Of a stretch of 5,470 bases of DNA, positions 1 through 4,278 are shown in pieces. Position 1 is the first letter of the stretch. Every line of letters starts with the position of its first letter. Under the pieces are notes generated by a model. That model made no database searches. It saw nothing but the letters and a program-made list of their open reading frames with translations, and was not told the origin of the DNA. A program made the translations under genes and the position numbers. This DNA comes from Thermoleophilaceae bacterium (lineage in GTDB: Bacteria; Actinomycetota; Thermoleophilia; Solirubrobacterales; Thermoleophilaceae), in the NCBI GenBank assembly GCA_013695885.1, contig JACCZP010000205.1, positions 1 through 5,470 of the forward strand. Reading direction: 5' to 3'.

Positions 1-1337
1 GGGATGAGCCCGAGCATGATCCCCGAGATCCCGCCCAGGGTGAACATCGTGATGAACCCGAGCGCGAACAGCATCGGGGTGGTGAGATGGATGGCGCCCC
101 GCCACAGCGTGGCCAGCCACGAGAAGATCTTGATCCCGGTGGGCACGGCGATGAGCAGGGTGGTGATCATCATCGGCACCCGCAGCCAGTTGGCCATGCC
201 CGAGACGAACATGTGGTGGGCCCACACGGTGAAGCCGAGGATCACGATGGCCACCAGGGAGAAGGCCATCATCCGGTAGCCGAAGATCGGCTTGCGCGCG
301 TGGGTCGAGATGACCTCGGAGACGATCCCGAATCCGGGCAGCATCATGATGTAGACCGCGGGGTGCGAGTAGAACCAGAAGACGTGCTGGTACATCAGCA
401 CGTCACCGGAGTTCGTGTTGTCGAAGAAGTTCATCCCGAGCGCGCGGTCGAGCAGGATGAAGAACTGCGAGCCGGCGATGAATGGCGTGGCGATGACCAC
501 CAGCAGGGAGGTGGTGAAGTTCGCCCATACCAGCAACGGCATGCGAAAGAAGGTCATCCCGGGCGCGCGCATGGTGATGATCGTCACCAGGAAGTTGAGC
601 GCGGTGGCGATGGACGACGCGCCCGCGAACTGCACGGCGATCGTGAAGAAGGTCTGCCCCAGGGGCATCTGGGCGGACAGCGGCGCGTAGGCGGTCCAGC
701 CGGTGGCGAAGGCGCCGCCCGGCGCCGCGTAGGAGGCCACCATCATCGTGCCGGCGATCGGCAGCATCCAGTACGACAGCGCGTTCAGCCGGGGGAAGGC
801 CATGTCCGGCGCCCCGATCATCAGCGGGATCACGTAGTTGGCGATCCCCGAGAACGCCGGGATGACGAACAGGAAGATCATCAGCGAGGCGTGCACCGAG
901 AACAGCCCGTTGTAGGTGTTCGGGTCCACGAACTGCGTGCCCGGGGCGGCCAGCTCGGCGCGGATGAGCATGGCCGAGAGACCACCGATCACGAAGAACA
1001 CGAAGGTCGTGACGATGTACTGGATCCCGATGACCTTGTGGTCGGTGTTGACCCTGAAGTAGTCGTGCCACGAGCGGGCGCCGTGGCCCGAGTGGTCCTC
1101 GGGCACCGTGGGCGCGCCGGAGGCCCAGCGGAACCAGTAGTCGAAGCAGCCCATGCCGATCAGGAACGCGAACGGCACCGTGATGAGGGAGAAGGTGACG
1201 AGCACCTCGCCCTCGAAGACGACCGGGTGGCCGAGCAGTGCCCGGGCGCCGGCGACCATCCCGACGGTCACCGCGAGGGTGAGGGGCATCGCGAGCGCGG
1301 CTCGGTACCAGCCGGGGCCCCTTAACTTCGCCGACAT
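1..1337 (-). CDS. ctaD: Cytochrome c oxidase subunit I, A2-type, partial (3' end outside window)
   Basis: This is the catalytic subunit of an aa3/caa3-type heme-copper oxidase, an integral membrane protein that reduces O2 to water and pumps protons. 445 codons are visible; the gene leaves the window in the helix preceding the HDTYYVVAHFHY region, so the heme a3 ligand is not seen. Visible key residues: TDHK (98-101), low-spin heme ligand H149 in SVHASLMIF, D-channel D178 in GAPDMAFPR, CuB ligands H325 and H374/H375 (WAHHMF), cross-linking Tyr329 and K-channel K403 (VPTGIKIF). The motif at 323-329 is YSHPAVY, which lacks the Glu of A1-type enzymes and marks type A2. Residues 1-95 are an extra N-terminal part with two hydrophobic segments (about 13-35 and 45-66). 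The ATG at 1337 lies two bases after the ctaC stop; a GGAGG (1353-1357) stands 15 bases upstream. Family assignment is certain; the start is very likely. Confidence 0.97.
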   Translation of the reverse strand, partial: MSAKLRGPGWYRAALAMPLTLAVTVGMVAGARALLGHPVVFEGEVLVTFSLITVPFAFLIGMGCFDYWFRWASGAPTVPEDHSGHGARSWHDYFRVNTDHKVIGIQYIVTTFVFFVIGGLSAMLIRAELAAPGTQFVDPNTYNGLFSVHASLMIFLFVIPAFSGIANYVIPLMIGAPDMAFPRLNALSYWMLPIAGTMMVASYAAPGGAFATGWTAYAPLSAQMPLGQTFFTIAVQFAGASSIATALNFLVTIITMRAPGMTFFRMPLLVWANFTTSLLVVIATPFIAGSQFFILLDRALGMNFFDNTNSGDVLMYQHVFWFYSHPAVYIMMLPGFGIVSEVISTHARKPIFGYRMMAFSLVAIVILGFTVWAHHMFVSGMANWLRVPMMITTLLIAVPTGIKIFSWLATLWRGAIHLTTPMLFALGFITMFTLGGISGIMLGLI

Positions 1338-1339
1338 GG

Positions 1340-2401
1340 TCACTGAGGCTTGCCTCCGCTTTCCTTGCTGACCGCGGAAAGGTAGCTCACGAGCGCTTCC
1401 AGCTCGCGTGGCGAGAGCTGCTCACGGTAGTTCTGGGGCATGCCCTCGGGCGAGTACCCGGGGGCGACGACCTTCGTCGGATCGACGATCGACTCACGGA
1501 TGTACTGCTCGACCGACACGCCCGGCGCGCGGGCGGCGGCGATCGCGTCGAGGCCGCCGAGCGGCGGGCCGGTGGCGGCGGCCTCTCCGGCGGCGGACAG
1601 GGAGTGGCAGCCCGCGCAGCCGGTGCCCTCGAAGAGCCGCTTGCCGTCCGCTGAGTCGGTGCCCGGCGCGCCCGCGCTCAACGCGGGGGACGGCGGCTCG
1701 CCCCGCCAGCTCGTGTAGCGGGTCGCGTCCACCACCCGCACGGTCTGGCGCATCGTGGAGTGCCCGATGCCGCACAGCTCGGCGCATACGACGGGGAAGG
1801 CGCCCAACCGGTTCGGGGTCAACCGCATCGCGGTGGTGATGCCCGGCACGATGTCCTGCTTGAGGCGGAAGGCGGGCACCCAGAACGAGTGGATCACGTC
1901 CTCGGTGTTCAGCTCGAACTGCACCGGGCGGTTCACCGGGAGCACGAGGTCGGTGGTCTGCTTGGCCGGCATCCCGGCCTCGGCCGGATACTCGTACTTC
2001 CAGGCGAACTGCTGCCCTATCACCTTCACGCGGAGCGGGTTCTGCCCCTCCTCCTCGAGCGCGAGCAACCCGATCCAGGCGTAGGCGGCGAGCGCGACGA
2101 CGATGATCGTCGGGACGGCCACCCAGATGACCTCGAGCCGCGAGTTGCCGTGGATGGGCGCCCCGTCCGACTCGTCGTCGTCGCTCACCCGGAAGCGAAG
2201 GACGCTGTAGATGGCCACCGTCATCACGAGCACGAAGATCGGCACGGCGATGACCAGCGTGACGTCGTACAGGAAGTCGACCTCGGAGGCCTGCTCGGTG
2301 GCCTCGACCGGGAACCAGTCGATCGCCAGGCCGATGGCGATGCCTATCGCCGACGCCACGGCGCCGACCAGGAACATGCGAACGAGAGGGCTCTTGGGCA
2401 T
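1340..2401 (-). CDS. ctaC: Cytochrome c oxidase subunit II fused to a C-terminal cytochrome c domain (caa3 type)
   Basis: This membrane-anchored subunit of 353 residues takes electrons into the oxidase through a heme c and the binuclear CuA centre. An N-terminal hydrophobic stretch (about 8-28, signal peptide or extra helix) is followed by the two subunit II helices (about 47-68 and 91-113). Then comes the extracytoplasmic cupredoxin domain with the usual GQQFAWKYEYP (129-139) and CuA ligands H171, C206, E208, C210, H214 and M217 in CAELCGIGHSTM. After a Ser/Pro/Gly/Ala linker (about 235-252) lies a class I cytochrome c domain: heme-binding CAGCH at 262-266 and probable axial Met321 in GMPQNY. 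Because the cytochrome is built in, the enzyme should be a caa3 oxidase. The ATG at 2401 is preceded by no clear Shine-Dalgarno sequence. The stop (TGA, 1340-1342) almost touches the ctaD start, so the two are cotranscribed and probably translationally coupled. Confidence 0.97.
   Translation of the reverse strand: MPKSPLVRMFLVGAVASAIGIAIGLAIDWFPVEATEQASEVDFLYDVTLVIAVPIFVLVMTVAIYSVLRFRVSDDDESDGAPIHGNSRLEVIWVAVPTIIVVALAAYAWIGLLALEEEGQNPLRVKVIGQQFAWKYEYPAEAGMPAKQTTDLVLPVNRPVQFELNTEDVIHSFWVPAFRLKQDIVPGITTAMRLTPNRLGAFPVVCAELCGIGHSTMRQTVRVVDATRYTSWRGEPPSPALSAGAPGTDSADGKRLFEGTGCAGCHSLSAAGEAAATGPPLGGLDAIAAARAPGVSVEQYIRESIVDPTKVVAPGYSPEGMPQNYREQLSPRELEALVSYLSAVSKESGGKPQ
1345..1356 (-). repeat. Mini-hairpin at the ctaC/ctaD junction covering the ctaD Shine-Dalgarno
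   Basis: GAGGC (1345-1349) and GCCTC (1352-1356) face each other across two bases in the last codons of ctaC, so the physical form would be a 4-bp stem with a 4-base loop. The GGAGG likely used for ctaD overlaps one arm. Translation through ctaC would melt it, consistent with coupling of the two subunits. Confidence 0.3.
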
Positions 2402-2431
2402 GACGAAGGGTGCGCGGAGCCCGACGGAGGC

Positions 2432-2469
2432 CCGCTGCGGCGCGCGAGTCTACCTGTCGCCGCAGGCGG
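2432..2469 (-). promoter_or_regulatory. GC-rich hairpin in the leader between the AraC gene and ctaC
   Basis: The arms 2432-2442 (CCGCTGCGGCG) and 2458-2469 (CGCCGCAGGCGG) can form an 11-bp stem with a single bulged base and a 15-base loop. It lies 12 bases past the AraC gene stop and about 30 bases before the ctaC ATG. No T-run follows on the minus strand, so it is not a classic intrinsic terminator; it could be a processing or stability element, a partial terminator or an operator. The 80-base gap 2402-2481 holds nothing else that I can support. Confidence 0.4.
2447..2452 (-). promoter_or_regulatory. Weak -10-like hexamer upstream of ctaC
   Basis: TAGACT on the minus strand fits the TAnnnT pattern of actinobacterial -10 boxes and stands 45 bases before the ctaC start, in the loop of the leader hairpin. 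No good -35 box is found 15-18 bases upstream (the region reads GCATTACC), so this is only a candidate for an internal promoter of ctaC-ctaD. Confidence 0.15.
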
Positions 2470-2481
2470 TAATGCGCCCTA

Positions 2482-2844
2482 TCAGACCGCCAGCGGCTGG
2501 CCCGCGCGGCGAAACGACGAAGGGGGAGTGCCCCGATGGCGGCGGAACGCCTTCGCGAACTGCGCGGGCTGGCGGTAGCCCACCGAGGAGGCGACTTCGC
2601 GCACGGGCATCGAGCTCTCGCTGAGCAGCTTGGCGGCCCGGCGCATCCTCACCTCGGCCAGGTACAGCCGGAAGCTCGTACCGCCCACCTCGGCGAAGGC
2701 GCGCTGGAGCTGCCGCCGGGAGGCGGCGATGCGCCGCGCGATGGCCTCGAGCTCGAGGTCGTCCGCGTACTCGTCCTCCACGATGGCGGTCGCCTCGTTG
2801 AACAGCTCACGCCGGCGGTCCATGGTCGCTTTGCGGGTGGTCAT
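2482..2844 (-). CDS. Stand-alone AraC-family DNA-binding regulator
   Basis: This is a predicted cytoplasmic transcription factor of about 120 residues consisting of little more than the AraC/XylS double helix-turn-helix domain. From the ATG at 2844, HTH 1 is about residues 30-51 (LEAIARRIAASRRQLQRAF) and HTH 2 about 80-101, ending in the family signature VGYRQPAQFAKAFRRHRGTPPSSFRR. The N-terminal stretch rich in Arg and Glu is short, and there is no ligand-binding domain, as in MarA/SoxS-sized proteins. Alternative starts in frame are GTG at 2871 (129 residues) and ATG at 2823 (113 residues); none has a good ribosome binding site. I chose 2844 because the conserved-looking TTRKATMDRRRELF segment follows it. 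It sits between the small membrane ORFs and ctaC on the same strand, so a role in controlling the oxidase genes is a reasonable inference. Its target and signal are unknown. Confidence 0.85.
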   Translation of the reverse strand: MTTRKATMDRRRELFNEATAIVEDEYADDLELEAIARRIAASRRQLQRAFAEVGGTSFRLYLAEVRMRRAAKLLSESSMPVREVASSVGYRQPAQFAKAFRRHRGTPPSSFRRAGQPLAV

Positions 2845-2905
2845 TTCTGGAAGTACGCACCAGCGCACCACTCGGATCGCCCATCGCCGCGTCCGATGCG
2901 TGTCG

Positions 2906-2922
2906 AGAGCGGGTAGCGCTCT
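2906..2922 (-). repeat. Small hairpin downstream of the two-helix membrane gene
   Basis: AGAGCG (2906-2911) and CGCTCT (2917-2922) form a 6-bp stem with a 5-base loop, six bases past the stop of the 78-residue gene and upstream of the AraC gene. There is no T-run after it. It could be a weak end signal or an operator half-site pair for the neighbouring regulator; the rest of the gap 2845-2928 shows no convincing promoter. Confidence 0.25.
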
Positions 2923-2928
2923 GCCTCG

Positions 2929-3165
2929 CTAGTGGTCGAGCGGGAGCTCCGCCATCTCCGCGCGCGCCTCGCGGACCCAGCGGAGCAGGGCGATGAGGAA
3001 GACGACGCCGCCGATCACCAGCAGCACCGGACTGATGACCACGCCGATGATCGCGATGCTGGCCCCCAGGGCGAGGACGGCCGGGAGGTAGGAGGGACCC
3101 GGAAGGTGTACCCGCTCTCCGGCGGGCGGGACGATCTCGCGCTCGTCTTGTTGCTCGGACGCCAC
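2929..3165 (-). CDS. Small two-helix membrane protein, probable oxidase subunit IV-like
   Basis: This 78-residue protein has a charged N-terminus (about 1-20), the segment VHLPGPSYLPAVLALG (19-34), two hydrophobic helices separated by a short turn near Pro46 (about 27-44 and 47-62), and a charged cytoplasmic tail RWVREARAEMAELPLDH. The HLPGPSYLP...LALG pattern followed by membrane helices recalls, to my memory, small subunit IV-type proteins and the tails of long subunit I chains in oxidase operons; I could not test this. The gene begins with GTG 10 bases after the stop of the 35-codon ORF and has no strong Shine-Dalgarno, so coupling to the upstream ORF is likely. The position between ctaB and ctaC supports a structural or assembly part in the oxidase. 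Coding status is likely; function is inferred. Confidence 0.75.
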   Translation of the reverse strand: MASEQQDEREIVPPAGERVHLPGPSYLPAVLALGASIAIIGVVISPVLLVIGGVVFLIALLRWVREARAEMAELPLDH

Positions 3166-3175
3166 GAGGAGACGC

Positions 3176-3283
3176 CTAGTAGCCGGGTATGGCGGTCAGG
3201 AAGGAGAGTCCGAAGACGGTGAGGGAGATCGCGATGCAGACGAGGGCGACCCTCAGGTTGCGCTGGGCCAGTCGGCGGTCCAC
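3176..3283 (-). CDS. 35-residue single-helix membrane protein (small ORF)
   Basis: Reading from GTG at 3283 to TAG at 3176 gives a 35-residue peptide: a basic head (MDRRLAQRNLR), one hydrophobic helix (about 12-31, VALVCIAISLTVFGLSFLTA) and a short tail IPGY. The positive-inside head and single helix have the form of tiny oxidase or assembly subunits such as the one-helix subunit IIa of Thermus ba3, but I claim no homology. An in-frame TAG 10 bases upstream of the GTG fixes this as the only start. AGGA at 3294-3297 lies 10 bases upstream and can serve as ribosome binding site. It fills a gap in an otherwise closely packed gene row (38 bases after ctaB, 10 bases before the next gene). Automatic gene callers would probably miss it because of its length. 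Confidence 0.6.
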   Translation of the reverse strand: MDRRLAQRNLRVALVCIAISLTVFGLSFLTAIPGY

Positions 3284-3289
3284 GGGACG

Positions 3290-3319
3290 CCGATCCTAGC
3301 TCGCGGCGAAGTCGATCGG
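3290..3319 (-). repeat. Short inverted repeat between ctaB and the 35-residue ORF
   Basis: CCGATC (3290-3295) and GATCGG (3314-3319) form a 6-bp stem with an 18-base loop. In the mRNA it starts just after the ctaB stop, and its 3' arm overlaps the AGGA proposed as the ribosome binding site of the 35-codon ORF. A stem this short can arise by chance in GC-rich DNA. Confidence 0.3.
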
Positions 3320-3321
3320 GT

Positions 3322-4224
3322 CTACACCCGGACGTCGATGACCATCGCGACGAACAGGATCGCGAGGTAGGCCAGTGAGAAGAGGTAGACGCGCAGGGCG
3401 CAGCGGCGCTCCGCCCGGCGGCGGAGGATCACCGTGAGGCCCACGAAGGCCGCGCCGAGCGTGACCGCGACCGCGCCGTAGACCCAGCCGAACAGGCCTC
3501 CGGCCAGCGGCAGGAGGGACACCGCCACCAGCAGGCCGGCGTAGAGCACGATCTGGCGGCGGGTCTCCACCTCCCCGCGCACCACGGGGAGCATCGGCAC
3601 GCCGGCCTTCGCGTACTCGTCCTTCATGAGCAGCGAGAGGGCCCAGAAGTGCGGGGGCGTCCAGTAGAAGACGATCGCGAACAGGTAGAGCGCGCCCCAC
3701 TCGAGCGATCCGGTGGTGGCCGCCCACGCCACGAGCGGGGGGACGGCTCCGGCGGCCCCGCCGATGACGATGTTCTGCGGCGTGGTGCGCTTCAGCCAAA
3801 GCGTGTAGACGACCACGTAGCCGACCAGGCCCGAGAGGGCGAGCAGCGCGGCGAGCACGTTGACCGTCGTGGCGAGCAGCGCGAAGGAGGCCGCCCCGAG
3901 CCCCACCCCGTAGGCCAGCGCGGCCGCCGGGGCCACGCGGCCCGAGGGCACCGGGCGATCGGCGGTGCGGCTCATCAAGGCGTCGATGTCGCGGTCGAGG
4001 TAGTGGTTGATTGCCCCCGCACCTCCCGCGGAGAGCGCACCACCGAGGCAGGTGAGCAGGACGGTCGCGAGCGCCGGGTCGCCGGCCACGTACATGGTGG
4101 TGACCGTGGTGAGAAGCAGCAGTGTCTGCACCCGCGGCTTGGTGAGGTCGAGGTAGTCGGCCACCACCTGCCGGACGGCCATCACGGGGGGCGATGCGAC
4201 CACGCGCCCGGTCTCCACCGCCAT
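3322..4224 (-). CDS. ctaB: Protoheme IX farnesyltransferase (heme O synthase)
   Basis: This polytopic membrane enzyme of the UbiA prenyltransferase superfamily transfers a farnesyl group from farnesyl diphosphate to the 2-vinyl of heme B, giving heme O. The 300 residues match the usual family length. Visible motifs: DLTKPRVQTLLLLTT (26-40), the Mg-diphosphate-binding N73xxxD77xxxD81 in NHYLDRDIDALMSRT with TADRPVPSGR after it, LWLKRTTPQNIVIGGAAGAVPP (142-163), and the second conserved loop YWTPPHFWALSLLMKDEYAKAGVPMLPVV (187-215). About nine hydrophobic helices are apparent. I start at the ATG at 4224 because AGGAG (4234-4238) lies nine bases upstream; the frame stays open to 4323, but that extension overlaps ctaA and is arginine/proline-rich without family features. 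The gene lies 52 bases after ctaA, consistent with one transcript for heme A formation. Confidence 0.97.
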   Translation of the reverse strand: MAVETGRVVASPPVMAVRQVVADYLDLTKPRVQTLLLLTTVTTMYVAGDPALATVLLTCLGGALSAGGAGAINHYLDRDIDALMSRTADRPVPSGRVAPAAALAYGVGLGAASFALLATTVNVLAALLALSGLVGYVVVYTLWLKRTTPQNIVIGGAAGAVPPLVAWAATTGSLEWGALYLFAIVFYWTPPHFWALSLLMKDEYAKAGVPMLPVVRGEVETRRQIVLYAGLLVAVSLLPLAGGLFGWVYGAVAVTLGAAFVGLTVILRRRAERRCALRVYLFSLAYLAILFVAMVIDVRV

Positions 4225-4225
4225 C

Positions 4226-4278
4226 AGTGCTCGCTCCTGCAGGTTCTGCACCGCACACGGCCCACGGCAGCGAGCACT
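4226..4278 (-). promoter_or_regulatory. Inverted repeat linking the ctaA stop to the ctaB ribosome binding site
   Basis: A perfect 10-bp inverted repeat pairs 4226-4235 (AGTGCTCGCT) with 4269-4278 (AGCGAGCACT), with a 33-base loop. In the mRNA the 5' arm begins within the TAG stop codon of ctaA, and the 3' arm covers the last two bases of the AGGAG Shine-Dalgarno sequence and the spacer up to one base before the ctaB ATG. Inside the loop, TGCAG-AAC-CTGCA can form a second 5-bp hairpin that reaches the first base of AGGAG. Folded RNA would hide the ctaB start, and a ribosome finishing ctaA would open it, so translational coupling is a plausible role. The repeat is seen directly; the function is inferred. 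Confidence 0.55.
4234..4238 (-). promoter_or_regulatory. Ribosome binding site of ctaB (AGGAG)
   Basis: AGGAG on the minus strand stands nine bases before the ATG at 4224. It is the clearest Shine-Dalgarno sequence in the window and decides the ctaB start in favour of 4224 over the longer open frame from 4323. Confidence 0.75.

Noticed and set aside
403..1071. Minus-strand open frame of 222 codons inside ctaD
   Set aside because: It is an alternative frame of ctaD with Arg/His/Pro-rich sequence and no domain; the ctaD frame explains the region.
1064..1094. Histidine-bearing loop of CtaD (H82, H85, H91) as a metal site
   Set aside because: Three spaced histidines in a solvent loop are not enough to claim metal binding.
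87..1325. Long plus-strand open frame of about 410 codons opposite ctaD
   Set aside because: The translation is a low-complexity run of Arg, Gly, Asp, Glu and His, typical of the antisense of a GC-rich membrane protein gene; ctaD in the opposite strand has full family motifs.
2432..2469. Intrinsic terminator after the AraC gene
   Set aside because: The stem is strong, but no T-run follows on the transcribed strand, so it is reported only as a leader hairpin.
1760..2578. Plus-strand open frame opposite ctaC and the AraC gene
   Set aside because: Its product is Asp/Gly/Arg/His-rich with no recognisable domain, and it crosses two well-supported minus-strand genes.
2845..2871. Longer AraC gene start at GTG 2871
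   Set aside because: It is possible but adds nine residues (MVRWCVLPE) with no domain role; no Shine-Dalgarno supports it over 2844, so it is noted as an alternative only.
2872..2928. Promoter for the AraC gene with a TCGACA -35-like hexamer
   Set aside because: No acceptable -10 hexamer lies 16-18 bases downstream, so I do not report a promoter.
3296..4258. Minus-strand 320-codon frame overlapping ctaB
   Set aside because: It is Arg/Gly/Ala/Pro-rich and out of frame with CtaB, whose prenyltransferase motifs are unambiguous.
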